From NCBI GenBank assembly GCA_012522805.1, contig JAAYJS010000018.1, positions 62,001-126,000 on the forward strand: a stretch of 64,000 nucleotides of DNA, given 5' to 3'. The translations under genes and the position numbers were made by a program. Each line of letters starts with the position of its first letter. Within the stretch, counting starts at the first letter, position 1. This document shows positions 16,060 to 25,576 of this stretch, in pieces. The notes beneath the pieces are model-generated. The model did no database searches, was not told where the DNA came from, and worked only from the letters and a program-made list of their open reading frames with translations. This DNA is from Eubacteriaceae bacterium. Lineage in GTDB: Bacteria > Bacillota > Clostridia > Eubacteriales > Eubacteriaceae.

Positions 16060-17657
16060 TACGAATCAGGGATATTCGCTGTTCTGTTAAAAAAGTCGAA
16101 AATAAAGAAGCGGAAATGAGGGTTTTAAAAACGGCAGTGGCTCAAAAGCTCAGAGCGAACCCGCAACAAATCCTCGATCTCAAGATTTACAAAAAAGCTT
16201 TGGATGCACGGCGAAAAGCGGATTTGCTTTATACCTACACTCTGGATGTTCAAGTGCAAAGCGACCGGGTTGAAAGACGCGCCTTAAAAATGAAAGGCGT
16301 CCAAAAAATAGATTTGGTTTCCCAAAAACAAAGACCCGTCGGGAGCCAATCCGTCAAAGAGCGGCCGGTGGTGGTTGGTTTGGGCCCTTCGGGTTGTTTT
16401 GCTGCTTTGGTATTGGCCGAAGCCGGTTACCGCCCCTTGGTTTTAGAGCGGGGTGCGGCGGTCCAAGAGAGAGTCGAGGATATTCGAGACTTTTGGCAAG
16501 GGGGGTCTTTAAAAGAAAACTCCAACGTTCAATTTGGAGAGGGGGGAGCCGGGACATTTTCCGATGGGAAATTGACCACCCGCATTTCCGACCCCCATTG
16601 CCTTAAAGTTTTGGAAAGCTATGTGCAGGCCGGAGCCCCGGAAGAAATCCTGTATCTGAATAAACCCCACATCGGCAGCGATCTTTTGCGCAAGGTCGTC
16701 AAAAATTTAAGAGAAAAAATCATCGATCTCGGGGGCGAGGTGCGTTTTAACGCGCAGGTCCAAGATCTTAAAATCGACAAAGGGCACCTGACGGCGATTC
16801 AAGTCAACGACACTTGGATCGCCACCCAATCGGTGCTATTGGGGATCGGCCACTCCGCAAGGGATACCTTTAAGATGTTGTACGACAAAGGCCTTGCCAT
16901 GGAAGCCAAACCCTTTGCCATCGGCCTTCGCATCGAACACCCTCAGGAGATGATCGATCGCTCCCAATACGGTGAATTTGCCGGAAAATACGGCTTAGGG
17001 GCAGCGGATTATCGGCTGGTTTATCACGGAGACAACGGCCGCACCGCTTATAGTTTTTGTATGTGCCCCGGCGGCCAAGTTGTTGCGGCAACATCGGAGC
17101 GAGGCTATGTCGTGACCAACGGTATGAGCCTTCATGCCAGAAGGGATCGCAACGCCAATGCCGCACTCTTGGTGGGCGTTACCCCGAAGGACTTTGGATC
17201 CGATCTCCCCTAGGCCGGTGTCGACTTTCAAAGAAAGTGGGAAAAAGCCGCTTATGAATGGGGTGGTGGCAATTATTGTGCACCGGTTCAACGGGTTGAG
17301 GATTTTTTGGCCGGGCGCCCCAGTCGCGAATTGGGTTCGGTGATGTCCTCATATTTGCCCGGCGTTACGCCTTCGGACTTAAGCCGTTGTCTGCCCGGTT
17401 ATGTCGTCGAAACCTTGCGGAAGGCATTGCCGTATTTCGAAAATAAAATTCAAGGTTTTGCCATGGGAGACGCTCTCTTGACCGGCGTGGAAACCAGAAG
17501 CTCCTCCCCGGTGAGGCTTTTGAGAAATGCTGACGGTCAGTCGAATATCAAAGGTCTGTACCCCATGGGCGAAGGCGCCGGTTATGCCGGTGGCATTATG
17601 TCTTCGGCGGTAGACGGCATGCGCATGGCCGAAGGGTGGATGGCGGCGGGATCGTAA
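16056..17657 (+). pseudogene. COG2509-type FAD dehydrogenase interrupted by in-frame TAG
   Basis: The frame runs 385 codons from the ATGA overlap, meets TAG at 17211-17213, and continues in the same frame for another 147 codons to TAA. Both sides match one FAD-dependent dehydrogenase of the usual length of about 530: VVVGLGPSGCFAALVLAE, NVQFGEGGAGTFSDGKLTTR before the stop, and AGVDFQRKWEKAAYEWGGGN, VETRSSSPVR and GEGAGYAGGIMSSAVDG after it. The stop replaces one residue in a DLP-x-AGV stretch. There is no frameshift. It is a nonsense-mutated gene, a read-through case or a base-call error. TAG is an ordinary stop in neighbouring genes. Confidence 0.82.
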
Positions 17658-17678
17658 GAATTAAATCGACGTATTAAA

Positions 17679-17730
17679 AAATGCCTACACCGTGGGACAA
17701 TTCGTCCTTCGGTGTAGGCATTATTTTGTT
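17679..17730. terminator. Bidirectional terminator between convergent genes
   Basis: ATGCCTACACCG pairs perfectly with CGGTGTAGGCAT. A-rich and T-rich flanks on both sides allow it to serve both the flavoprotein gene and the nitroreductase operon. Confidence 0.85.
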
Positions 17731-17773
17731 TATAGATCGCAGTGATCCGCCGGTTTTATTTCCGGAAGATCGA

Positions 17774-18346
17774 TTATTGAGCGAATTTGACTCTTAAAGA
17801 AATGTCTTCTGAGGGCTTTGCATCCGGATGAGAGCCGATGCCGCCAAAGGGCATTTGTGCATTTAATATCCAGGATTCCGGTACGTCAAACATTTTTTTG
17901 ACCATGTCGTCGATAACCGGATTGTAGTGTTGCAAGGATGCGCCGATATCCAATTCCTTTAAACCGGACCAGATGGTCAATTGCAACATGCCCACACTTT
18001 GGTTGGCCCATTTCGGAAAATTGTCGGCGTAAAGAGGAAATTGTTCCTGAACACCTTTAACAACATCATTATCATAGAAATAAAGGATGGTGCCATAGCC
18101 GTTCCTAAAAGATTCGATTTTTTCTCTCGGAACTTTTCCTTCAAAGACCTTGTCGATATTGTCCCAAAGTTCGTCCTGTTTAGCTCCGGTGACGACTACC
18201 AATCGGGAACTTTTCATATTAAAGGCATCCGGAACCAATTCCGTTGCTTCTTTGATGAGATCAAAAACTTTTTCTTCCTGAACGGGAATATCTTTGTGAA
18301 TATCGTAGTGGCTTCTTCTGTTTTTTAATGATTCTAAAATTTTCAT
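17774..18346 (-). CDS. Nitroreductase family protein
   Basis: The 190-residue protein fits the short FMN-dependent nitroreductase family: LKNRRSHYDIHKD at the start, FNMKSSRLVVV, WANQSVGMLQLTIWSGLKELDIGASLQHYNP and FGGIGSHPDAKPSED. It should reduce nitro or quinone compounds with NAD(P)H. The ATG follows AAAGGAG. It is the last gene of a MarR-pirin-nitroreductase operon, so it is probably part of a response to electrophiles or oxidants. Confidence 0.88.
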   Translation of the reverse strand: MKILESLKNRRSHYDIHKDIPVQEEKVFDLIKEATELVPDAFNMKSSRLVVVTGAKQDELWDNIDKVFEGKVPREKIESFRNGYGTILYFYDNDVVKGVQEQFPLYADNFPKWANQSVGMLQLTIWSGLKELDIGASLQHYNPVIDDMVKKMFDVPESWILNAQMPFGGIGSHPDAKPSEDISLRVKFAQ

Positions 18347-18386
18347 AGCTTTCTCCTTTATTTATAATTTAAATGATAGATTGTTC

Positions 18387-19229
18387 TTAATCATATTCTA
18401 CTTGATCTTTTAGAAAAGTACCTTGTTGCAATTCTCTAAAAGCGAGATCTAATTCTTCTTTGGTATTCATCACGATGGGTCCGCCCCATACAACCGGCTC
18501 TTCCAGTTTATCGCTGGCAATGTATAGGATTTGAATGGGTTCATCTAAAGCCGCCAATTCCAAGACATCGCCCTCGGATAATTTAACAGCAGTTTTTTCG
18601 GCTACTTTTTCGCCGGCTACCTGTGCATCACCCAATAAGAGGAAAACCATGACCGATTTGTCTCGAGGGGTATCGATGGTTAAAGCTTTGTGAGGCTCTA
18701 AATGGATATGGTAATAGTCCAAGGGGAGGTACTTGCCTTGAAAGCCTTTATGGTCTTTGTATTGACCGCTGATCAAGCGTAGGATACCACCGTCTATGGC
18801 AATTTCTTCGATATCGTCTTTTTTAATGCTGTGGTATTCCGGTGGTGCCATTTTGTCTTTTTTGGGCATGTTCAACCATAATTGTACACCCAGCATTCTT
18901 TCCGAAGCCGGTAATGTTTCCTCATGCTTAATGCCGGAGCCGGCTGTCATCCACTGTACTTCGCCGTCGGTAATGGCGTCGGAATGACCTAAGCTGTCTC
19001 TGTGAACCATATTCCCACGGGATATCAGCGATACCGTTTCAATGCCTCGATGAGGGTGGAGGGGAAAGCCTGCGGTGTAATCATCCGGGTTGGTGCTGTC
19101 AAAGGAGTCCAACATCAGGATGGGATCGTAGGTACCCACCGTATCTCTGCCCAATACCCGTACCAATTTGACGCCTGCGCCGTCTTGGGTATTAAAACCC
19201 GTTACTTTATCTGTGATCCGTCGTTTCAT
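18387..19229 (-). CDS. Pirin family protein
   Basis: Pirins are bicupin metalloproteins; some are quercetinases. The 280 residues show the N-terminal metal motif FPLHPHRGIETVSLI with HRDSLGH, and GEVQWMTAGSGIKHEE, giving the conserved His/Glu ligands. It starts at an ATG behind GGAGG. It overlaps the marR gene by 23 bases and precedes a nitroreductase, which supports a redox stress role. Confidence 0.92.
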   Translation of the reverse strand: MKRRITDKVTGFNTQDGAGVKLVRVLGRDTVGTYDPILMLDSFDSTNPDDYTAGFPLHPHRGIETVSLISRGNMVHRDSLGHSDAITDGEVQWMTAGSGIKHEETLPASERMLGVQLWLNMPKKDKMAPPEYHSIKKDDIEEIAIDGGILRLISGQYKDHKGFQGKYLPLDYYHIHLEPHKALTIDTPRDKSVMVFLLLGDAQVAGEKVAEKTAVKLSEGDVLELAALDEPIQILYIASDKLEEPVVWGGPIVMNTKEELDLAFRELQQGTFLKDQVEYD

Positions 19230-19641
19230 TTGTGTTCCTCCGTGCTTTTAAAATTAATTGGATCATTGTTCTTTGTTCTTCCTCGCTCCATGCGGAAAGC
19301 TCAGAAACAATTAACGCTTCATTTTCAGGGTAAACCTGATCCATTAAGGCTCGCCCCTTATCCGTTATGCTTAAGATGAATTTTCTTTTGTCCTTGATGT
19401 CTCTCGTTTTAGTAATCAATTCTTCTCGCAATAAATTTCTAACGATAACGGGTATGGTGCCGCCGGTACTTAAAATTTTTTCCTGAACGCTACCGATGCT
19501 CAAGTCACCTCTGTGGTACAAGACTTCGAGAACGGCAAATTGCGGTGTTGTCAGACCGTATTTTTGGTGCACCTTACCGGTAACGCGGTTGATATGATTT
19601 AAGATCCGGCTCATGCCTATAAATATTTTTAATTCTTTCAT
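19207..19641 (-). CDS. MarR family transcriptional regulator
   Basis: The 144-residue protein has the MarR winged helix: HQKYGLTTPQFAVLEVLYHRGDLSIGSVQEKI, a recognition helix around STGGTIPVIVRNLL, and the wing with DIKDKRKFILSITDKG. It is the first gene of the operon with pirin and nitroreductase. A 36-bp palindromic site overlies its promoter, so it likely represses its own operon. It has no cysteine, so sensing by thiol oxidation is unlikely. Confidence 0.9.
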   Translation of the reverse strand: MKELKIFIGMSRILNHINRVTGKVHQKYGLTTPQFAVLEVLYHRGDLSIGSVQEKILSTGGTIPVIVRNLLREELITKTRDIKDKRKFILSITDKGRALMDQVYPENEALIVSELSAWSEEEQRTMIQLILKARRNTNETTDHR

Positions 19642-19671
19642 AGTGCTGTGCCCTTTCTTTAACTTAAATTC

Positions 19672-19712
19672 ATGATATCACTAACTAGCTACAATTACAA
19701 CTAGTTAGTGAT
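19672..19712 (-). promoter_or_regulatory. marR operon promoter with palindromic operator
   Basis: On the minus strand TTGTAA and TATCAT boxes are 17 bases apart. A perfect inverted repeat with 12-base arms (ATCACTAACTAG / CTAGTTAGTGAT) and a 12-base centre spans 19677-19712, flanking the -35 box and touching the -10 box. This is the expected place for a MarR repressor. Confidence 0.8.
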
Positions 19713-19819
19713 AGATTAAGAGGCGTTTAAGATGACACCGGTGTGCCTATGGGTCAATAAGGGGTTAAAACTGACAAGAGCCTATATGGTAAGAGGGGGG
19801 AATGACCGTTGGGAAAATA

Positions 19820-19868
19820 AATAAAACCGGGACTTTGCACCAATCATTTTGGCATCGTCCCGATTTCA
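19820..19868 (-). terminator. Terminator of the pst-pho operon
   Basis: On the minus strand ATCGGGAC pairs with GTCCCGGT, followed by TTTATTTATTTT, shortly after the phoR stop. Confidence 0.7.
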
Positions 19869-19881
19869 ATGTTAAGAAGTC

Positions 19882-21543
19882 TTATATTTTTTTAGCAGGA
19901 AAATGTAATTTTACCGTTGTTCCTTTGCCGTAAGCACTGGATAATTCAATTTTTCCCTTATGTAGGTTCATGCCGTTTTTGACGATGGCCAAACCCAAGC
20001 CGCTACCCCGTACCTTATCGGAACGGGAGGCATCGATGCGATAAAAACGTTCAAACACGCGGTCCTGTAGGTGAATGGGAATGCCGATGCCGTCGTCCTC
20101 AATGGTTACCACGGGGTGGTCTCCGTCTTGGATATAGACTGCCACTTTTCCGCCATTGGTGTTGTATTTAATAGCATTTTCGATGACATTCACGAAGATT
20201 TCCTTAACGATCGTCGGATAACCGGTGATCTGAGCATTGTCCCCATCCAACGAAAGGGTGATGTCCTTCTCTTCCGCAACGTTCTCCATTTCGTCTATCA
20301 CTTCGCGGCCAATCCGCATCAAGTCCACATCTTCCGATTGAGAAGCCGGTGCCCCTTCGTCGATTCTCGACAAATTGATGAGATCTTCGATGAGGTGAAT
20401 CATGCGTTGGGCTTGTTGATGCAGGTTATCGTAAAAACGTAGGACATCTTCCGGTTGAACCATATTGTTTTTCAATAATTCCGCAGCACCTAAAATGCCG
20501 GTTAAAGGTGTCTTTAACTCGTGGGAAACATTGGCCGTAAATTCTCTTCTCAAGTTTTCGCGGTCTGCTTTTTCGCTGATGTCCACCAGCAAGACCACTG
20601 CGCCGAGCAGCTTCTGATTAAAATAAACAGGACTTGAAAACATTTGAAAAACACGAGTGCCGAAACTGAAGGTTGCATTGTAATTTTCTCCGCTTAAAGC
20701 CGTTTCGATACCCAACCTAAAGCTCGGATCTCTGTTGATGATGAGGGCCGGTTCGCCGTCAACGGGAAAATCGATATCCAACAGTTTTAACAATGCCGGA
20801 TTATAGGATAAAACGCGACTTTGATGGTCGATCATTAAAAAACCTTCGGACATATTTTCAGTCATCATGTCCATTCTGATTTTTTGCTCTTCCAATAAAT
20901 CCATTTGGTCTTTTAATTCTTTTTTCTGTTGGGTCAGACGTCTGATAATCGGCACAAACTCTTCGTAGGTCTTCGTCTTTTCCGGACGATCCAAATCCAT
21001 TTGATTGATGGGAGACACAATGTCGTCGGAGATTTTGTAGGCGATATACGCCGCCAAAGCCAACTCCCCAACTAAAATCAGTAACATGGGGCTGGATAGA
21101 GAGAGCATTAAGGTAAGAAGAGATGCTCTGGTACGGGCTATCCTTAAAACCTGGCCATCATTCAATTTGGTCGCATAGTAAAAGGTTTTTTCCGAAAGAG
21201 TTGAGGAATAACGCTCGGATTGACCTTCGCCTTTTTCCAGAGCTTCCATGATTTCTTCCCGATCCTTGTGGTTTTCCATTGTTTCCGCCTTGGCGTAGGA
21301 GTCGTAAAGCACTTCTCCGTTGTTGGCGACGATCGAGATTCTATTTTCACTCAAAGGTATTTTTTTTAAATACTCGACGCCTTGCATTTCGATACCGGGC
21401 GCCAAATAAGTCGCTTCGGATTGAAGGCGTCCGATGGAGTCCTTTTCGACGTATTGATAGAGAATCATAAAAATTAAGCCATAGCACAATAAAAACAAAC
21501 TGACGACGATGGTTAACATCGATCTAAAAATTCTTTTTCTCAT
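19882..21543 (-). CDS. phoR: Phosphate regulon sensor histidine kinase PhoR
   Basis: PhoR autophosphorylates under phosphate limitation and passes phosphate to PhoP. The 553 residues run: membrane helix (about 8-30), an extracellular sensor region, a second helix (about 143-171), a linker, a PAS domain (about 230-330), the HisKA box VSHELKTPLTGILGAAELL, and the ATPase domain with NVIENAIKYN, DDGIGIP and GSGLGLAIVK. The start ATG follows GGGGG. It is the last gene of the pst-pho operon. Confidence 0.92.
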   Translation of the reverse strand: MRKRIFRSMLTIVVSLFLLCYGLIFMILYQYVEKDSIGRLQSEATYLAPGIEMQGVEYLKKIPLSENRISIVANNGEVLYDSYAKAETMENHKDREEIMEALEKGEGQSERYSSTLSEKTFYYATKLNDGQVLRIARTRASLLTLMLSLSSPMLLILVGELALAAYIAYKISDDIVSPINQMDLDRPEKTKTYEEFVPIIRRLTQQKKELKDQMDLLEEQKIRMDMMTENMSEGFLMIDHQSRVLSYNPALLKLLDIDFPVDGEPALIINRDPSFRLGIETALSGENYNATFSFGTRVFQMFSSPVYFNQKLLGAVVLLVDISEKADRENLRREFTANVSHELKTPLTGILGAAELLKNNMVQPEDVLRFYDNLHQQAQRMIHLIEDLINLSRIDEGAPASQSEDVDLMRIGREVIDEMENVAEEKDITLSLDGDNAQITGYPTIVKEIFVNVIENAIKYNTNGGKVAVYIQDGDHPVVTIEDDGIGIPIHLQDRVFERFYRIDASRSDKVRGSGLGLAIVKNGMNLHKGKIELSSAYGKGTTVKLHFPAKKI

Positions 21544-21618
21544 CGTTTTACCCCCTTATCAAGGGTTGAAGTGCTGCCGGACCATGGTGTGCAGCTTCAA
21601 GACGCACCTTGGTGTTGC

Positions 21619-22293
21619 TCATACTTGTGCTCCAATCCGGTAGCCGACACCGCGAACCGTTTCAATATAAGCTCCGGCATCGCCCAGTTTTTGCCTTAAC
21701 GTTCTGATGTGGACGTCGACCGTTCGGCTTTCGCCGTCAAAGTCGTATCCCCAAATGCGGTTGAGCAATTGATCTCTATTAAAAACCTGACCTTTATTTT
21801 CTAAAAGGAGTTCCAACAAATTAAATTCCTTAAAGGTCAAATGGATTCTTTCGTCATTGACGGTGACGATATGTTGTCCAAGATATAAAATGAGATCGCC
21901 GTGTACAATGGTTTCAGGGCGCGTGTTGATCCGGTTACGACGCAGCAGAGCGCGAACCCTTGCCATCATTTCCATCATGCCGAAGGGTTTGGCGAGATAA
22001 TCGTCGGCGCCTAAGTCCAAAGCGGATACTTTATCATATTCCGAACCCTTGGCGGTGAGCATCATCACCGGAATATTGGCTGTTTGAACATCTTCTCTTA
22101 AAAGGGAAAGGATGGCGATGCCGTCTTGTTCCGGGAGCATGATATCTAGGAGAATGAGGTCCGGCAATTCCTTTTCCATTGCTTTCCAAAAGGCGTCGGG
22201 GTGGTCAAACCCCTCCGCTTCGTATTCACCTTGCTTCAATGTATACAGTACCAATTCTCTGATACTGCTATCATCTTCCAATAAATAAATCAT
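21619..22293 (-). CDS. phoP: Phosphate regulon response regulator PhoP
   Basis: This 224-residue OmpR/PhoB-type regulator has the receiver domain with acidic DD near residue 8, phosphoacceptor in LILLDIMLPEQDG, and the LTAKGSEYDK and LGADDYLAKPFG motifs. Its C-terminal winged helix carries LTFKEFNLLELLLENKGQVF and SRTVDVHIRTLRQKLG. It lies between phoU and phoR and should bind Pho boxes such as the repeats upstream of pstS. Confidence 0.93.
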   Translation of the reverse strand: MIYLLEDDSSIRELVLYTLKQGEYEAEGFDHPDAFWKAMEKELPDLILLDIMLPEQDGIAILSLLREDVQTANIPVMMLTAKGSEYDKVSALDLGADDYLAKPFGMMEMMARVRALLRRNRINTRPETIVHGDLILYLGQHIVTVNDERIHLTFKEFNLLELLLENKGQVFNRDQLLNRIWGYDFDGESRTVDVHIRTLRQKLGDAGAYIETVRGVGYRIGAQV

Positions 22294-22296
22294 GGC

Positions 22297-22947
22297 TTAG
22301 TACCCACCATTTAATGCAAAGAGAACCCATTGCGCGATATTGACAGCGTGGTCTCCTATTCTTTCCAAGTATTTGGCTATCATCAACAATTGAATGCTGA
22401 TTTCTTCGTGGTCGCTTTCGGTTTTTAATGTGTGAACCAGTTCATTTTTTACTTTTATAAAAAGGTCGTCTACTAAATCGTCGGATTCAATGACTTGATT
22501 CGCCAACACTTCATCTTGACGAACATAAGAATCCACAGAGCGAACGACCATGGCGGAGGTTTTTTCTGCCATTTCTCCGATTGTAAAACGCGCAGGGTGT
22601 TCCTCGATACTGCTGTCGATTTCTTGAACGATCTCAGCGATATCCGCAGCTTGTGTGCCGATGCGTTTCATATCTCCGATCATTTTAAAAGCCGCGGAGA
22701 TGATGCGCAGATCCTTGGCGACAGGTTGCTCTCTAACAAAAAGCTTTAAAGCTAAACTTTCAATGTCTTTTTCCAAGTGGTTGATTTCTTCATAAAATTG
22801 TCTCACTTGTACCAACTCTTCTCGGCAATTATCAACCAGGCATTTGGTGACGGTTGTAATAGCATCCTCGCAAAGAGCGCCCATTGTAATTAAATCTACA
22901 TTTAAAATGTTTAATTGTTTTGTTAATTGCTTACGCATATCATCCAA
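22297..22947 (-). CDS. phoU: Phosphate transport regulator PhoU
   Basis: PhoU links the Pst transporter to PhoR and damps phosphate uptake. The 216 residues form two similar three-helix bundles, each with an E-x-x-x-D metal-type motif; visible are [20 protein letters not shown] and [19 protein letters not shown]. The frame overlaps the end of pstB by eight bases. ATG 22947 is favoured by an AGGAAGG site. Confidence 0.93.
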   Translation of the reverse strand: MDDMRKQLTKQLNILNVDLITMGALCEDAITTVTKCLVDNCREELVQVRQFYEEINHLEKDIESLALKLFVREQPVAKDLRIISAAFKMIGDMKRIGTQAADIAEIVQEIDSSIEEHPARFTIGEMAEKTSAMVVRSVDSYVRQDEVLANQVIESDDLVDDLFIKVKNELVHTLKTESDHEEISIQLLMIAKYLERIGDHAVNIAQWVLFALNGGY

Positions 22948-23689
22948 ACCTTCCTGTAATATAATCTTCCGTTCTTTGATCTTTCGGAGAAGAGAAGATT
23001 TCTTCGGTTTCGCCGAATTCTACCATTTCACCTAAGAGAAAGAATGCCGTATCATCGGATATACGTGCTGCTTGCTGCATGTTGTGGGTGACGATAACAA
23101 TAGTATAATTCTTTTTTAATTCCAGAGCAAGTTCCTCTATTTTTCCGGTTGATATCGGGTCCAAGGCCGATGTCGGCTCGTCCATCAATAAGACTTCCGG
23201 CTCCACGGCCAAAGCTCTGGCAATGCACAATCTTTGTTGCTGACCGCCGGACATACCCAAAGCGTTTTTATGTAAACGGTCTTTGACTTCATCCCAAATA
23301 GCAGCGGATCTCAATGATTTTTCTACAATGACATCCAACTCTCCTCTGTTACGAATGCCATGGGTGCGTGGACCGTAGGCGATGTTGTCGTAAATGCTCA
23401 TGGGGAAGGGATTGGGATTTTGAAAGACCATGCCGACATTTTTGCGTAATTTTGTAACATCGTATTGATCGTAGATATCCTGACCGTCTAAATAGACGTG
23501 GCCCTCTATTCTGACGGAGTCAATTAAGTCATTCATACGATTAAGGGTTTTTAATAAAGTTGATTTGCCACAGCCGGAGGGTCCGATCAAAGCGGCAATA
23601 CGGTTTTTTTCGATATCTAAATTGATTTGTTTCAGAGCTTGAAACGCACCGTAATAGAGATCTAAATTTTTTACAAGTATTTTATTCAT
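22940..23689 (-). CDS. pstB: Phosphate ABC transporter ATPase PstB
   Basis: PstB powers high-affinity phosphate import. The 249 residues carry Walker [11 protein letters not shown]-loop [21 protein letters not shown] (the PstB-specific [10 protein letters not shown]), signature [16 protein letters not shown], Walker [13 protein letters not shown] and the H-loop VTHNMQQA. It overlaps both pstA and phoU, as in a tightly coupled operon. Confidence 0.97.
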   Translation of the reverse strand: MNKILVKNLDLYYGAFQALKQINLDIEKNRIAALIGPSGCGKSTLLKTLNRMNDLIDSVRIEGHVYLDGQDIYDQYDVTKLRKNVGMVFQNPNPFPMSIYDNIAYGPRTHGIRNRGELDVIVEKSLRSAAIWDEVKDRLHKNALGMSGGQQQRLCIARALAVEPEVLLMDEPTSALDPISTGKIEELALELKKNYTIVIVTHNMQQAARISDDTAFFLLGEMVEFGETEEIFSSPKDQRTEDYITGRFG

Positions 23690-24569
23690 CTGTAGTCCTT
23701 TTGTCCTTTTTTAAACCACTTGCAATCAAGGAAGAAGCGGCATTCAATATCAATACAAAAATCAATAAAACAACCGCCGTGGCGTAGGCTTGATCGACAT
23801 ACAACCCTTCAGATAGCAAAGCGTACATATGTACAGCCAAGGTTCTTCCCGAAGAAAAGGGAGAGGTGGGAATGCCGGCGACGGTTCCCGCTGTGTAAAT
23901 TAAAGCTGCAGTTTCTCCGACAATGCGGCCAATGCCCAGTATGGTACCGGCTAAAATACCCGGTACAGCAGAAGGCAAGACGACTTTTGTAATGGTCCGC
24001 AACTTCCCGGCACCTAAGGCGTAACTCCCCTCCCTGTACGAACGGGGAACGGATTTAAGTGCTTCTTCCGTCGTTCGCATAATTAAAGGAAGAATCATAA
24101 TGGCCAAGGTAAAGGAACCGGATAAAATGGATTGCTGCCATTTGAGAGCGATGACGAAAAACAAATAACCGAACAAACCGTAAACGATGGAGGGAATGCC
24201 CGATAAGGTTTCTGTGGTTAAACGGACAACCTGAACCAGTTTTGAGCCGGGCTTAGCGTATTCTATGAGATAAATAGCAGCACCGACACCGGTGGGAACA
24301 GCCAGCAACAAGGCAATTAAAGCAACGAACAAGGTGTTGATGATGGCCGGTGTCATCGAAAGGTTTTCCGTCGTAAATTGCAAAGCGAAAATTTCCGGTT
24401 TAATAAAAGTGACACCGCGTAGGAGTACATAGCCGATAATGGACAGCAAAATGCCCATGGTCAACAACATCGCCAATTTAACTAAAATATTTAGAAAAAA
24501 GGAAACGGGTTGTTTAAAAACCGACGGTGGTGGGAAATGATCTTCCAATAAGGTTTTGGTATGGTTCAT
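23682..24569 (-). CDS. pstA: Phosphate ABC transporter permease PstA
   Basis: The 295-residue membrane protein has six predicted helices and the PstA/PstC motifs [18 protein letters not shown] and [24 protein letters not shown], the EAA loop that docks to PstB. It overlaps pstC by four bases and pstB by eight. Confidence 0.95.
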   Translation of the reverse strand: MNHTKTLLEDHFPPPSVFKQPVSFFLNILVKLAMLLTMGILLSIIGYVLLRGVTFIKPEIFALQFTTENLSMTPAIINTLFVALIALLLAVPTGVGAAIYLIEYAKPGSKLVQVVRLTTETLSGIPSIVYGLFGYLFFVIALKWQQSILSGSFTLAIMILPLIMRTTEEALKSVPRSYREGSYALGAGKLRTITKVVLPSAVPGILAGTILGIGRIVGETAALIYTAGTVAGIPTSPFSSGRTLAVHMYALLSEGLYVDQAYATAVVLLIFVLILNAASSLIASGLKKDKRTTDE

Positions 24570-25411
24570 GAACGGGCCTCCTGATTAAGAAGGGAAAACA
24601 ACAGGTTGATGATCAAAATAAAGATAAAAAGCACCATACCCGTGGCAATCAGCGCCTCTCTATGCAAATCCGTTGCATAACCCATCTCCAATACGATGTT
24701 GGCGGTCAGGGTACGAACCCCCTTAAACAAGCCTCTAGGCAGAATGGGTTGGTTGCCGGCAACCATGATGACCGCCATGGTTTCGCCAATCGCTCGACCG
24801 ACACCTAAAATAATACCTGCAACGATACCCGAGCGTGCCGCCGGTACTAAAACGCTGAAAACAGCGCGTTCGTGGGTAGCCCCTAGGGCAAGGGCTCCAT
24901 GATAGTAGGAGTCCGGTACGCTTTTGAGAGAGGTTTCCGCAACATTGATGATGGTTGGTAAAATCATAATACCGAGCAATAAAGATGCCGTTAAGATACT
25001 TTTTCCGGCACCGATGCGTTGTAAAATTGGCACCAAAACGACCAAGCCGAAAAACCCGTATACGATGGAGGGAATACCGGCCAACAACTCGACACCGGGT
25101 TTTAAAACGGTATGGAGTTTAGGTGGACAGAAATACGCCAGATAAATAGCGGTTAATAGCCCTAAAGGCACCCCGACAATGATCGAACCGATGGTGACAT
25201 AGATGGATGCAACGATCATCGGTAAAATACCGAAGACGTTGTTTAGGGGTTTCCACGAGGTGCCCAATAAAAACTTTAAGGGACCTATTTTAGCCACGGT
25301 GGGAATCCCCTTGGCAAATAGGAACAAACAAATTAAAAAAACGGATAAAATCGAAGCGCTGGCTGCAAGTGTAAATATGATTTGAAAAGTGCGCTCTTTA
25401 AAATTATTCAT
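24566..25411 (-). CDS. pstC: Phosphate ABC transporter permease PstC
   Basis: This 281-residue membrane protein has six predicted helices. [18 protein letters not shown] and the EAA loop ALGATHERAVFSVLVPAARSGIV mark it as PstC. It follows pstS after a gap that holds a strong hairpin, so its expression may be lower than that of pstS. Confidence 0.95.
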   Translation of the reverse strand: MNNFKERTFQIIFTLAASASILSVFLICLFLFAKGIPTVAKIGPLKFLLGTSWKPLNNVFGILPMIVASIYVTIGSIIVGVPLGLLTAIYLAYFCPPKLHTVLKPGVELLAGIPSIVYGFFGLVVLVPILQRIGAGKSILTASLLLGIMILPTIINVAETSLKSVPDSYYHGALALGATHERAVFSVLVPAARSGIVAGIILGVGRAIGETMAVIMVAGNQPILPRGLFKGVRTLTANIVLEMGYATDLHREALIATGMVLFIFILIINLLFSLLNQEARS

Positions 25412-25527
25412 AATCTATCGTCTCCAATTGTCATTGCGAATGACGAGAACTCATTTAAATAAAACAAAATTAATTTGATTTTTTAGCACAATAGGATTGA
25501 TTTGATATCTAAAATAGATACGAGAAA

Positions 25528-25556
25528 ATAAGAGAGGCTGTCCAGCCTCTCTTATT
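25528..25556 (-). terminator. Intercistronic hairpin between pstS and pstC
   Basis: A perfect AAGAGAGGCTG/CAGCCTCTCTT stem with a two-base loop is followed on the minus strand by ATTTTCTC. It probably acts as a partial terminator or mRNA stabiliser, letting pstS outproduce the rest of the operon. Confidence 0.75.
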
Positions 25557-25576
25557 TTATAAACAATCGTTTTATT

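Noticed and set aside
17211-17213. Pyrrolysine at the TAG, prompted by the corrinoid protein elsewhere.
   Set aside because: TAG ends many nearby genes, this family is not known to use pyrrolysine, and no pylTS or MttB is in the window; kept only as a low-probability check.
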